A stretch of DNA of 64,000 nucleotides from Paraneptunicella aestuarii. GTDB taxonomy: Bacteria > Pseudomonadota > Gammaproteobacteria > Enterobacterales > Alteromonadaceae. The DNA lies in assembly GCF_019900845.1 (NCBI RefSeq), contig NZ_CP074570.1:4849534-4913533 (forward strand), written 5' to 3'. The notes beneath the pieces are model-generated. The model worked only from the letters and a program-made list of their open reading frames with translations, did not search any database and was not told where the DNA came from. The translations under genes were made by a program, and so were the position numbers. This document shows positions 1-9,164 of this stretch, piece by piece; positions within the stretch are counted from its first letter, which is position 1, and every line of letters begins with the position of its first letter.

Positions 1-1
1 T

Positions 2-1342
2 GGGGCAACTCTGGAGCAAAGTACAGCGAACTCGAATCAACAAAACGAGGTTAGAGAAGAGCCTGAAACTCCACCAATAAAAACGGTAACTACCGCTCCC
101 ATTAAGGCCGCGCCTTCTGAGGCAGCAGTACCTCAACCAGCTAACGACCCAGCCACAAGTTCAGACAAAAAACGAACGTCGCAATCGATTCGCGTTGATT
201 TGGAAAAAATTGACAGCTTAATCAATTTGTTAGGTGAATTGGTTATCACTCAATCCATGTTGAGCATTTATGGCGACTCCGAGAAATACCCTCAATTTGA
301 AAGACTGACCGAAGGTTTGACTCAGTTAGAGCGGCACACTCGAGACCTGCAAGAAGGTGTGATGCGGATCCGAATGCTGCCCATTGATTTCTGTTTCAGC
401 CGCTTCCCGCGCATGGTGCGAGACATAGCGAAAAAGCTAAATAAATCCATCGCGGTTGAGATTATTGGTGAAACGACAGAAGTCGACAAAACCGTTATTG
501 AAGAACTCACTGACCCTCTGGTGCATTTGGTGCGCAACAGCGTCGATCACGGCATTGAAATGCCAGAAGTAAGAAAAGCCAAAGGCAAACCAGAAACAGG
601 AACGGTAACACTGAAAGCGTTCCATCAGGTTGGCAATATCATTATCGAAATATCTGATGATGGAGCAGGACTGAACACCAATCGCATACGAGAGAAAGCC
701 ATAGAAAAAGGTGTTATCGCCCCTGATAATCAATTGAACGAACAAGCAATTAATGAACTAATCTTTGCTCCCGGCTTTTCCACCGCTCAGGAAGTCACTG
801 ATTTATCAGGTCGCGGCGTGGGCATGGACGTTGTAAAACGTAATATCAAAGCCTTGGGCGGTACTATCGACGTAAGATCGGTTCCCGAAGAAGGTACTAC
901 CTTCATCATACGCTTACCTCTCACTTTGGCTATCCTGGATGGACAACTGGTTAAAGTCAGCGGAGAGACCTACATTATTCCAATGTTGTCTATCATTGAA
1001 TCCATTCAGATGAAGCCCAAAGACATTAACCGGGTCGGAAATAAAAGTGTGTCGTTCAAATGGCGAGGCAACTTTATTCCGATTATTAATCTGGTAGATA
1101 CCTTTGGTTGTCCACGAAGAGAAAGTGACAAGCAAGATCTGGTGGTGGTGGTTGAAAGTGATGGTAAACAAGCCGGCATTTTAGTGGATGAGCTCACTAA
1201 CCACCAGCAAGTGGTTGTGAAGTCGCTGGAAGCCAACTACGCCAAAGTCAGCGAGCTGTCAGGAGCTACGATATTAGGCGATGGTTCTGTTGCTCTTATC
1301 ATTGATGTAGGTGCACTAATTTCCAGGGTGAGGATGCATTGA
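2..1342 (+). CDS. cheA: Chemotaxis histidine kinase CheA (5' end outside window)
   Basis: CheA is the cytoplasmic kinase of chemosensory arrays; it phosphorylates CheY and CheB in response to receptors. The reading frame is open from base 2, so the N-terminal Hpt domain lies upstream of the window and only about 446 residues are visible. In order these are a Pro/Thr/Ala-rich linker, the dimerisation helices (KIDSLINLLGELV), the ATP-binding domain with N-box VRNSVDHGIE, DDGAGL and GRGVGMD motifs, and a C-terminal CheW-like domain. A TTG at 200 is internal and not the start, because the frame stays open and the linker is contiguous. The stop is one base from the cheW start, so the genes are cotranscribed. 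Confidence 0.95.
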   Translation, partial: GATLEQSTANSNQQNEVREEPETPPIKTVTTAPIKAAPSEAAVPQPANDPATSSDKKRTSQSIRVDLEKIDSLINLLGELVITQSMLSIYGDSEKYPQFERLTEGLTQLERHTRDLQEGVMRIRMLPIDFCFSRFPRMVRDIAKKLNKSIAVEIIGETTEVDKTVIEELTDPLVHLVRNSVDHGIEMPEVRKAKGKPETGTVTLKAFHQVGNIIIEISDDGAGLNTNRIREKAIEKGVIAPDNQLNEQAINELIFAPGFSTAQEVTDLSGRGVGMDVVKRNIKALGGTIDVRSVPEEGTTFIIRLPLTLAILDGQLVKVSGETYIIPMLSIIESIQMKPKDINRVGNKSVSFKWRGNFIPIINLVDTFGCPRRESDKQDLVVVVESDGKQAGILVDELTNHQQVVVKSLEANYAKVSELSGATILGDGSVALIIDVGALISRVRMH

Positions 1343-1343
1343 G

Positions 1344-1859
1344 ATGAATACCGAAGCTTCACTCCATAGCAAACAAAATGATGATGATATTCAGGAAAGA
1401 ATATTCGGCTCCCATTTAGAGACCAAGTCCGAATGGCTGAGCTTTCAATTATCGGATTTGGAATACGCCGTCGATATCCTGAAGGTACGTGAAATCAGAA
1501 TTTGGGAACCCTGCACACGGGTTCCTTATGCGCCGCACTATGTCACAGGATTAATTAACCTGCGCGGCGCTATTGTCCCTATCGTCGATCTTCGTAAACG
1601 ACTTGGGCTTGAAGTAAAAGAATATGACGCCGAGACCGTTATCCTCATCATGGATGTGGAACTGGCAGAAGGGCATAAAACCATTGGAATTGTGGTAGAT
1701 GCAATTTCAGAAGTCATAGAAACAGACAGTACAAATTGCCAACTATCACCAGAATTTGATCTGGCAATAGAAAAGCGCTTTGTGGCGGGTATTGCAGATG
1801 AAGACAACAGCATGATCATCTTGCTGAACACCGATACTTTACTGGAATTAGAGTTTTAA
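1344..1859 (+). CDS. cheW: Chemotaxis coupling protein CheW (first copy)
   Basis: CheW links receptor signalling tips to CheA. The 171-residue protein has an acidic tail of about 30 residues and then a single CheW/SH3-like domain with the usual blocks (FQLSDLEYAVDILKVREI, GLINLRGAIVPIVDLR, IGIVVDAISEV). It begins two bases after the cheA stop codon and is followed by the receptor gene, so it is probably the adaptor of the same array. A second, divergent cheW lies at 4616 in the same operon. Confidence 0.95.
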   Translation: MNTEASLHSKQNDDDIQERIFGSHLETKSEWLSFQLSDLEYAVDILKVREIRIWEPCTRVPYAPHYVTGLINLRGAIVPIVDLRKRLGLEVKEYDAETVILIMDVELAEGHKTIGIVVDAISEVIETDSTNCQLSPEFDLAIEKRFVAGIADEDNSMIILLNTDTLLELEF

Positions 1860-1898
1860 CAATAACGATAACGTTTTGTGGGAAACGTAAGGGCATAA

Positions 1899-4598
1899 AT
1901 GATGGGTAACAAAACAATGACGGCTACAGCTTTAATCGCCTTAGCCTTTTTAATCAATATCGCATTTGCTTGGCAAAACGCTCCCGACAGCCAATTTACC
2001 GTAATGATTTTAGCGGTTTCCATTGTCGGTATTATCATCGCTGTATGGAGTGGGCAAAATGCAGGAAAGGGAAATGCCGACGAGGTTCAAAACCTCGCCA
2101 ACAAACTTCGTCACACCACAGCTAAACTTGAGAAAGGAGATGTTGATAATCTCCCGGAAGATACTATTGGTGGTAGCCCTGAGTTTGCTCCTGCAAATCA
2201 ATCCCTGACGGAATTACTGGGTGCGATTAGAGAAACCCACACCCACCAGACGAGGGAATATGCGTCTCTGAAGAAAAAACATCTAACATCAGAGAAAGCG
2301 GTTCAAACAGCAACTACCCATCTAATGTTTGCCGATGAAAACTACAATATTGTTTATCTGAATGACAGTTTGAAAAGCATGTTAGCTACCCACGAAGCAA
2401 AATTGGCAGCTCATTTTTCAGGGTTTAAATTGTCAACATTGATCGGTTCCAATATTGATATTTTCCACAAAGCCCCATCACATCAACGTAACATTCTTGA
2501 TAACTTGAAAGGCAAGTTCAGTTCAGAAATCTCGGTTGGCGACCTTCTTTTCGGTTTAACCATTAACCCAGTGGTTTCAGAAGAAGGAGTGCGTACAGGT
2601 ACTGTTGTTGAATGGCAAGATTTGTCGGACAGAGCTGCGGCTGAGGAATTACGTAAAGAAAACCAACGCATCAGCACAGCATTGGGTTCCGTTAGTACCA
2701 ACGTAATGTTGGCTGATCCAGACTACAACATCATTTACCTCAACGACAGCTTGCGCACTATGATGAACAAGTATGTTGAGAAGTTCCGTACTATCCGTAG
2801 CGATTTTGACCCCGACCATTTGTTAGGTAAATGCATTGATATCTTTCATAAGAACCCGGCTCATCAAAGAAAAGTGCTAGATTCATTAACCAGCACCTAT
2901 GAAGCCGAAATCACTCTCGTTGATATACACCTAAAACTAACCGCAAACCCGGTTATTGACGAACAAGGCAACCGACTAGGCACGACTCTGGAGTGGGCAG
3001 ATATCACCTTCCTGAAACAACAGGAAGTCGTTGCCAAAGAGAACGCCAGGATCAAGGTAGCTTTGGACAACGTAACCAATAACATCATGGTTGCCGACGA
3101 CAATCTGGTCATTGTTTATTTGAACCAGGCCGTGGTTAGAATGCTGCGTAACGCTGCCAGTGATATTCGTAAGGATTTACCACATTTTGACCCAGACAAC
3201 CTGCTTGGCAAAAACATCGATGTGTTCCACAAAAACCCTGAACATCAACGTATGATGCTGGCCAAACTGGAAAGTCCATATAAAACCAAGATCATTGTCG
3301 GAGGCAGACACTTCAACCTGATTGCAACACCGGTTAAATCTGAAGCGGGTGTGAGAATCGGTACAGTGGTTGAGTGGAACGACATTACGGCGCAAGTCAT
3401 CGTAGAGCAAGAAGTTGAAAAACTGGTTTCGGATGTTAGCGAAGGCAGACTCGGCGCACTGATTAGCACAGAAGGTAAGGATGGCTTCTTCCTGAACGTG
3501 TCTAATGGCTTGAATGACCTGTCGCAAACCATCAATGCTTTCGTCAAAGATGTCAGCGCAGCCATGCTGAAACTGTCTACTGGTGACTTGAATATCAGCA
3601 TTGATAACCAGTACCAAGGTAATTTCGGCGAAGTGGCAACAGCTCTTAATGACACCGTAGCCAAACTTAATGAGGTTCTTGGCAACATTAAACTAGCAAC
3701 AGATTCTATTCGCTCTTCAAACCATGAGATCTCTATTGGTAATGATCAACTTTCAGATCGCACAGAGAAGCAGGCTTCTAATCTGGAAGAAACCGCAGCC
3801 AGCCTGGAGCAGCTAACCAGTAATGTGCGCAACACTGCCGATAATGCGACAACAGCAAATCAGGCGGCTAATAGTGCTAGAGAGCAAGCGCGTAACGGTG
3901 AATCCATTGTTACCGAAGCTGTACAATCAATGTCAGCGATTAAAGAAAGCTCTAACAAGATTGTAGAAATCATTAGTGTGATTGATGACATTGCTTTCCA
4001 AACTAACCTGTTAGCATTAAACGCATCGGTTGAGGCCGCCAGAGCGGGTGAACAAGGCCGAGGCTTCGCAGTAGTAGCAAACGAAGTACGGAATTTGGCG
4101 CAACGTTCAGCGGTATCAGCAAAAGAGATCAAGGAACTGATAGACGTTAGCTCTGCTCGCGTTAACACTGGTAGCGATCAGGTTAATAAATGCGGTGAGG
4201 CTCTGAAAGATATTCTGACTCATGTAGACGAGCTTTCAACACTCATTGCTGATATTGCTAATTCAACCAATGAGCAAGCCGCGGGTATTGGTCAGGTGAA
4301 TCAGGCGGTTGCCGAGTTGGATGATATAACGCAACAAAACGCAGCATTAGCAGAAGAAGCTTCTTCTGCCAGCCAATCATCGGTACAACAAGTCGACGAC
4401 ATGGTGGAAATTGTCAGCTTCTTCCAACTTGATGGTGAAGCAAGTGCTGCGCCTCGGGTTCCAAGAGCGGCACCACCGGTAGCGAGATCAAAGCCAATCT
4501 CAAAACCAAAACCGAAAGTAAGCAAACCAAGCACATCGGCCAGCGCTCCAATATCTTCGTCTTATGACGATTCTGACGATGACTGGCAGGAATTCTAA
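1899..4598 (+). CDS. Methyl-accepting chemotaxis protein with three tandem PAS domains
   Basis: An 899-residue receptor. Two hydrophobic segments close together near the N-terminus (about residues 7-25 and 33-51) form a membrane hairpin with no periplasmic sensor domain. Three PAS modules follow (starting near residues 134, 262 and 390), each with a YLN turn and a conserved IDxFHK-P-HQR block, then a HAMP-like stretch and the signalling hairpin (DIAFQTNLLALNASVEAARAG near residue 695). A Pro/Lys/Ser-rich tail of about 55 residues ends in the pentapeptide DWQEF, which resembles the CheR/CheB docking pentapeptides of E. coli Tar/Tsr. Sensing is therefore presumably intracellular; the ligand (redox, gas or small molecule) is not evident. 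Of the two adjacent ATG codons the first was taken as start. Confidence 0.93.
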   Translation: MMGNKTMTATALIALAFLINIAFAWQNAPDSQFTVMILAVSIVGIIIAVWSGQNAGKGNADEVQNLANKLRHTTAKLEKGDVDNLPEDTIGGSPEFAPANQSLTELLGAIRETHTHQTREYASLKKKHLTSEKAVQTATTHLMFADENYNIVYLNDSLKSMLATHEAKLAAHFSGFKLSTLIGSNIDIFHKAPSHQRNILDNLKGKFSSEISVGDLLFGLTINPVVSEEGVRTGTVVEWQDLSDRAAAEELRKENQRISTALGSVSTNVMLADPDYNIIYLNDSLRTMMNKYVEKFRTIRSDFDPDHLLGKCIDIFHKNPAHQRKVLDSLTSTYEAEITLVDIHLKLTANPVIDEQGNRLGTTLEWADITFLKQQEVVAKENARIKVALDNVTNNIMVADDNLVIVYLNQAVVRMLRNAASDIRKDLPHFDPDNLLGKNIDVFHKNPEHQRMMLAKLESPYKTKIIVGGRHFNLIATPVKSEAGVRIGTVVEWNDITAQVIVEQEVEKLVSDVSEGRLGALISTEGKDGFFLNVSNGLNDLSQTINAFVKDVSAAMLKLSTGDLNISIDNQYQGNFGEVATALNDTVAKLNEVLGNIKLATDSIRSSNHEISIGNDQLSDRTEKQASNLEETAASLEQLTSNVRNTADNATTANQAANSAREQARNGESIVTEAVQSMSAIKESSNKIVEIISVIDDIAFQTNLLALNASVEAARAGEQGRGFAVVANEVRNLAQRSAVSAKEIKELIDVSSARVNTGSDQVNKCGEALKDILTHVDELSTLIADIANSTNEQAAGIGQVNQAVAELDDITQQNAALAEEASSASQSSVQQVDDMVEIVSFFQLDGEASAAPRVPRAAPPVARSKPISKPKPKVSKPSTSASAPISSSYDDSDDDWQEF

Positions 4599-4615
4599 GG
4601 ACGTAGCATCAGAAT

Positions 4616-5107
4616 ATGAACAGCAATGAATTACAGCTCTTAAGTGTCACTCTCACAGAAGACATTTACGGCATTGATATCACCAAGGTTCAAGAAATAA
4701 GAGCCTTGGGCAAGTATCGCAAATTGCCGAACATGCCCAAATATTGTGTTGGTGTCATTGATTTTCGTAATTCCATGGTGCCAGTCATGGATTTGCGAGA
4801 AATGTTCGGATATCAACATGACAAGGTGTCTGCGCAAACCGTCATTGTTGTCATGTTGGTCGAGCACCATACCGAGCAGATGCTGTTAGGCATTGTGGTT
4901 GATTCAGTCTCTGATGTTATTGCGGTTCAACAAAAGGATTTAAGGAAATCACCTAACATCGGAGCCAAAGTAAATACCAGTTTTATTCGAGGTATGTTTA
5001 AACACGATGACAATATTGTCGTCGTATTAGCCCTCGACGCGATACTGGAAGCAGATGCCCTGACGGATATTCGGGCATTGGTAAAAAACGAACAAATTTC
5101 AGTGTAA
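4616..5107 (+). CDS. cheW: Chemotaxis coupling protein CheW (second copy)
   Basis: A 163-residue single-domain CheW homologue (LLSVTLTEDIYGIDITKVQEIRA at the start, then CVGVIDFRNSMVPVMDLRE and LLGIVVDSVSDVI). It is clearly diverged from the CheW encoded at 1344, so the operon supplies two different adaptors, which might bind different array positions or receptors. It lies 17 bases after the receptor gene and three bases before the ParA-like gene. Confidence 0.93.
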   Translation: MNSNELQLLSVTLTEDIYGIDITKVQEIRALGKYRKLPNMPKYCVGVIDFRNSMVPVMDLREMFGYQHDKVSAQTVIVVMLVEHHTEQMLLGIVVDSVSDVIAVQQKDLRKSPNIGAKVNTSFIRGMFKHDDNIVVVLALDAILEADALTDIRALVKNEQISV

Positions 5108-5110
5108 CCC

Positions 5111-5905
5111 ATGCGCATTATCGCATGTGTTAACCAAAAAGGTGGGGTGGGGAAAACCACCGTATGTGCAAACCTTGCTTACGCACTTTCCGAACAAGGT
5201 AGTCGTGTATTGGTTTTGGATATGGATCCGCAAGGACATCTGGGTCAAAGCTATGGTTTTTTTCAGAATAAAAGACCCGGCATCGACTCATTGCTTAGCG
5301 GCAGCCATAACTTCAACGAGATTATTGTCGATCTTTCAGACACCTTAAGTTTCGTTCCATCAGGGCCAGGATTGCAAAGGATGGAATCTATTCCGATGGG
5401 GAAAGGGAAAGGGCTACTGCTAAAAAAAGCGGTGCAAAAACAAATTCGAGACTATGATTTTATACTACTGGATTGCCCTCCATCATCGGGCTTTTTGGTA
5501 GTTAATGCTCTCGCCGTAGCGAATGAATTATTAATTCCGGTTACGCCAGATTACTTCGGCATGTCGGGGTTATCCATGCTACTGACGACAGTAAAGAATT
5601 TTGAAAAGGTATTGGGTAAATATCAACATCGCTGGATAGTGGTAAGCAGGATGCAGACTCGTCGTTTGACGAAGGATGTGATGAAAAAATTGGAGCATTA
5701 TTTTAAGCAATCTCTCGTACCTGTGCAGATTACGGAACGAGCCGCTTTAGCCGAATGCCCCAGTTATGGAAAACCCATTATGGCGTATGCGCCAAACAGT
5801 AGTTCCAGCAAAGAGTTTGAACAACTGGCAAGGCATATATCTCAATATGAGGAATCGCTAGATGAGTCAGAAGAATCACGACGAAGAGAGCCGCTTGGGG
5901 CATGA
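5111..5905 (+). CDS. ParA/MinD-family ATPase in chemotaxis operon
   Basis: A 264-residue ParA-type ATPase with the deviant Walker A motif (KGGVGKTT, residues 10-17), DMDPQG near residue 37 and Walker B (LLDCPPS near residue 119). Homologues inside chemosensory operons, such as PpfA of Rhodobacter sphaeroides and ParC of Vibrio, position or partition chemoreceptor arrays; the same role is inferred here from context. It is distinct from the chromosome-partitioning ParA at 47616. Its 3' end overlaps the STAS gene by 44 bases, suggesting translational coupling. Confidence 0.9.
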   Translation: MRIIACVNQKGGVGKTTVCANLAYALSEQGSRVLVLDMDPQGHLGQSYGFFQNKRPGIDSLLSGSHNFNEIIVDLSDTLSFVPSGPGLQRMESIPMGKGKGLLLKKAVQKQIRDYDFILLDCPPSSGFLVVNALAVANELLIPVTPDYFGMSGLSMLLTTVKNFEKVLGKYQHRWIVVSRMQTRRLTKDVMKKLEHYFKQSLVPVQITERAALAECPSYGKPIMAYAPNSSSSKEFEQLARHISQYEESLDESEESRRREPLGA

Positions 5906-6389
5906 TCCCCTGGAATGGCTTGAAGACGATGAGTTAGAAAAACAAGACAACTCAAGTACGGTTGTGAATGAACAACCCACACCTGCGCATGAAAATTCTG
6001 AAGAAGATGAAATGCAGCAGAATATTTCTGCGCCTGAAGATTCATTACCATCAGATCAACAAGATACTGTTGCCATTAACAAATTTAAGCAAAACGGTCG
6101 CACGGGCAAGCTTTTCCTTCCCGAAAGATTAATGGTGCAATCTATCGAATCCTTACATAAAGAGTGGCTACTTCTCGCTGAAATCGACAATCTCAATCAA
6201 TTGAATATCAATGCAGGTCAGGTGGAGGATATCGACGCTGCCGGCCTGCAATTACTCTTTGTATTAATAAGACAACTCACTTCAAATGGCTGCCAGGTCG
6301 TTTTGGATGATGTACCCGACAAACTGGACAACGCCTTTGTACAAGCCGGACTGGCAGACTACTTTAAGGCGTTCGTCCATGCAGCCTAA
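5862..6389 (+). CDS. STAS-domain protein (anti-sigma-factor-antagonist type)
   Basis: 175 residues: an acidic, low-complexity first half (about 1-75, rich in Glu, Asp and Gln) followed by a STAS domain (about 90-175). The VEDIDAAGLQLLFVLIRQL segment matches the conserved D-[ST]-[AS]-G region of STAS proteins, but the usually phosphorylated Ser/Thr is replaced by Ala (DAAG). It may therefore act as a non-phosphorylatable scaffold. It starts inside the ParA-like gene and overlaps the cheR start by 11 bases, so it belongs to the operon. Its partner is unknown. Confidence 0.82.
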   Translation: MSQKNHDEESRLGHDPLEWLEDDELEKQDNSSTVVNEQPTPAHENSEEDEMQQNISAPEDSLPSDQQDTVAINKFKQNGRTGKLFLPERLMVQSIESLHKEWLLLAEIDNLNQLNINAGQVEDIDAAGLQLLFVLIRQLTSNGCQVVLDDVPDKLDNAFVQAGLADYFKAFVHAA

Positions 6390-7212
6390 CTATCAAGATG
6401 ATAAAAAGAAAGAATTTGGCTTTACCCGTAAACACTTCGATCTATTACGCCAAAAAGCCAAAGCCTACTCAGGTATTCATGTCACTGATGACAAGTACGA
6501 GATGTACTATGCGCGTTTAGCCAAGCGTTTACGCTTATTAAAGCTAAACAGCTTTAATGAATACCTGAGTCTCATTGATAAAGATCCCGAAGAGTTTATT
6601 GATTTCATTAATGCGATCACTACCAATGTCACCTCCTTTGATCGGGAAGCGCATCATTTTGAATATCTAAAAGAGCGGATTAAAGCTAACGAAATACATT
6701 CATTGTCGATTTGGTCTGCAGGCTGCTCATCCGGAGAAGAACCCTATTCCATTATCGTCAACTTATACGAGCTGGCACGACAACACAAAATCCCTTTTAA
6801 ATTGGTCGGCACCGATTTGGATACCAATGTGTTGGCCAGAGCAGCAAATGGCGTTTATGACGTTAAGGCAATAGAGAAATACAGCAAGGAAACCAAGAAA
6901 CATTATTTTTTAAGGGGCGTTGGCAGTAATTCAGGTAAGTGCCGGGTAAAGAAGCCTTATAGAGAACTGGTGCAGTTTAAGCAGCTTAACCTGATCAATA
7001 ACTGGCGTTTTGATAAGCCCTTTGATGTCATATTTTGCCGAAACGTTATGATTTATTTTGAAAATGACATGAAGCATCAAATCCTTAAAAAATACGCCGA
7101 ACACCTTGTGCCAGGAGGTTTGCTGTTTCTTGGACATTCCGAATCGATCAGTAAAACCAACTCAGACTTCGATAATGTCGGCAAGACCATTTATCGTAAG
7201 CGTAGAAAATAG
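6379..7212 (+). CDS. cheR: Chemotaxis protein methyltransferase CheR
   Basis: 277 residues. CheR methylates glutamates of receptors using S-adenosylmethionine. Visible are the N-terminal helical domain, the SAM-binding motif AGCSSGEEPYS (about residues 114-124) and the CRNVMIYF block of the catalytic domain. An open frame extends upstream to 6286, but the ATG at 6379 gives the normal CheR N-terminus and overlaps the STAS stop, so it was chosen. The receptor in this operon ends in a docking-type pentapeptide, which fits tethering of this enzyme. Confidence 0.94.
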   Translation: MQPNYQDDKKKEFGFTRKHFDLLRQKAKAYSGIHVTDDKYEMYYARLAKRLRLLKLNSFNEYLSLIDKDPEEFIDFINAITTNVTSFDREAHHFEYLKERIKANEIHSLSIWSAGCSSGEEPYSIIVNLYELARQHKIPFKLVGTDLDTNVLARAANGVYDVKAIEKYSKETKKHYFLRGVGSNSGKCRVKKPYRELVQFKQLNLINNWRFDKPFDVIFCRNVMIYFENDMKHQILKKYAEHLVPGGLLFLGHSESISKTNSDFDNVGKTIYRKRRK

Positions 7213-7221
7213 GGTTTAGCC

Positions 7222-7851
7222 ATGCACCATCACAAACCCTCTCCCCCAACCTGCTTACCAGGCTTTGAACATGTCAATCGCTATTGGGATAGGCATCACA
7301 ATACTTTCGCAGCCAAGATCCTTCCCGGAGAATATTACGTCACAACAGGACAGGAAGTGATCACAACCGTACTTGGTTCATGCATTTCTGTATGCGTTTA
7401 TGACCCAGTACAAGGCATCGGCGGTATGAACCATTTTATGTTACCCAGTAGCCGCAAGGATGATATGGGATTATTAAGTGAATCATTCCGTTATGGTGAT
7501 GTTGCCATGGAACGATTGGTTAATGATTTGCTCCGTAATGGTGCCGACAAAAGTCGTCTGATTTTTAAAGCTTTTGGCGGCGGGCAAATTATCAAGCATA
7601 TGACCGCCATAGGGCAGCGTAATATTTCTTTTTTACATAAGTTCATGACGATGGAAGGCTACAAATTAAAAGCATCTGACCTGGGAGGGCCTCATCCCAG
7701 AAAAGTGGTCTTTTTTCCGTTAGAGGGTTCAGTTAAAGTTAAACGGCTACAACACATGCATAATGACACCATCGTTGCTCGTGAGAACAAATACTCTACT
7801 CAATTGAGCAAACAAGAGGAGATCACAGGTGATATAGACCTGTTTGATTAG
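7222..7851 (+). CDS. cheD: Chemoreceptor glutamine deamidase CheD
   Basis: 209 residues. CheD deamidates specific receptor glutamines to glutamates, creating methylation sites. The active-site Cys (LGSCIS, C54) and His (GMNHFMLP, H71) are present and the length is typical. It is preceded by an AGGG ribosome-binding site and sits between cheR and cheB, the common order in alternative chemosensory operons. Confidence 0.94.
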   Translation: MHHHKPSPPTCLPGFEHVNRYWDRHHNTFAAKILPGEYYVTTGQEVITTVLGSCISVCVYDPVQGIGGMNHFMLPSSRKDDMGLLSESFRYGDVAMERLVNDLLRNGADKSRLIFKAFGGGQIIKHMTAIGQRNISFLHKFMTMEGYKLKASDLGGPHPRKVVFFPLEGSVKVKRLQHMHNDTIVARENKYSTQLSKQEEITGDIDLFD

Positions 7852-7858
7852 GTAAAGA

Positions 7859-8944
7859 ATGAAAAAAATAAAAGTACTTATCGTTGATGACTCACAGTTA
7901 ATTCGCGAATTACTTACTTCCATTCTGGATTCAGATCCCAGGCTTGAAGTTGTTGGGTGTGCGGTTGATCCTCATCAAGCTCGTCAAATGATCAAAGATC
8001 TCTCCCCCGATGTGATTACATTAGATGTGGAAATGCCACGGATGAATGGCATTACCTTCCTGAAAAACCTGATGCGCTTACGGCCAATGCCCGTAGTCAT
8101 GATTTCTACACTGACATCTGAAGGCTCACAGATCACCATGCAAGCCTTGGAGTTAGGCGCTATCGATTTTATCGAGAAACCCAATAATATCAGTGAAATG
8201 ATGGCCGATTACCGCGACATTATTATCAACAAAGTCATTACCGCTGCCAGCGTGTCCAAAACCAAGCTTTTGGCCTATCAAAACCGTTTAAAAGCTGAAG
8301 AGCATGTAAAACACCAGCCCATTGATATTCAAAGAGCTCGGATTCTGCAAATTCCCTCCCAACCGACCAATAAAATTATCGCCATTGGCGGTTCAACTGG
8401 AGGACTGGAGGCACTTAGAGCTTTGCTGGAGGCCGTTAAATTTTCAGGCAGTGAATCCATTGTTGTTGTCCTACATTTGCCCGCAGGGTTTACTCAATCC
8501 TATGCCCGAAGGCTAAACCAGTGTTTGCCGGTTACAGTGAAGGAAGCCGAAGACAAAGAACGTATTTTACCCGGGCATATCTACATTGCTCCCGGTGGAC
8601 TACACCTCAGTATTAAACGTCGAGCAGTAGGATACCAATGCATTATTGAAGATGGGGAAAAAGTAAACAGACATAAGCCCAGTGTTGATGTGTTATTCGA
8701 TTCCGTCGCCAAAGAAGCGAAAAACGATGCAATGGGGATCATACTTACAGGTATGGGTAACGATGGTGCCCGTGGCTTAAAACACATATTTGATGCCGGC
8801 GGTGAAACCTACGCACAAAATGAAGAATCCAGTGTTGTATGGGGTATGCCCGGCACTGCGGTTGCTGCTGGCGCGGTTCCAAGTGCCAATATCAGAGACC
8901 TTTCTAAAATCGCCTCAGTCATCCCTCCGTTTGCAAAAAGATAG
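7859..8944 (+). CDS. cheB: Chemotaxis response regulator and methylesterase CheB
   Basis: 361 residues. A receiver domain (VDDSQLIRE, phosphorylatable D56 in LDVEMP) is joined to a methylesterase domain with the catalytic triad S179 (IGGSTGG), H206 (VVLHLPAGF) and D302 (TGMGNDGARG). It removes methyl groups from receptors, giving adaptation. It is the last gene of the operon; a rho-independent terminator follows at 9072. No cheY is visible in the window; one could lie upstream of cheA. Confidence 0.95.
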   Translation: MKKIKVLIVDDSQLIRELLTSILDSDPRLEVVGCAVDPHQARQMIKDLSPDVITLDVEMPRMNGITFLKNLMRLRPMPVVMISTLTSEGSQITMQALELGAIDFIEKPNNISEMMADYRDIIINKVITAASVSKTKLLAYQNRLKAEEHVKHQPIDIQRARILQIPSQPTNKIIAIGGSTGGLEALRALLEAVKFSGSESIVVVLHLPAGFTQSYARRLNQCLPVTVKEAEDKERILPGHIYIAPGGLHLSIKRRAVGYQCIIEDGEKVNRHKPSVDVLFDSVAKEAKNDAMGIILTGMGNDGARGLKHIFDAGGETYAQNEESSVVWGMPGTAVAAGAVPSANIRDLSKIASVIPPFAKR

Positions 8945-9071
8945 CAAGCATTTACTAAGCTGTAGCTATCATGGTAAATTTTAGTTACAGTTTGGTTTAC
9001 GGATTAAATGTAAACTAAATGTCAATAAATTGTGTAATTTCCTACAATTTTTGAGCGTGTTTAAGTCTAAT

Positions 9072-9094
9072 TCAGGGTTTTCCCTGATTTTTTT
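9072..9094 (+). terminator. Rho-independent terminator of the chemotaxis operon
   Basis: A perfect 6-bp stem (TCAGGG/CCCTGA) with a TTTT loop is followed directly by seven T residues. It lies about 130 bases after the cheB stop. Confidence 0.8.
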
Positions 9095-9164
9095 ATAAAT
9101 TCATTGCACCATTTTACAAACAATGTAAGGTGCGTTTTTTCGAAGCGGCGTAAGGTTATTTACC

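Noticed and set aside
200..202. TTG as the cheA start codon
   Set aside because: The frame is open to the window edge with a normal CheA linker, so the gene begins upstream of the window.
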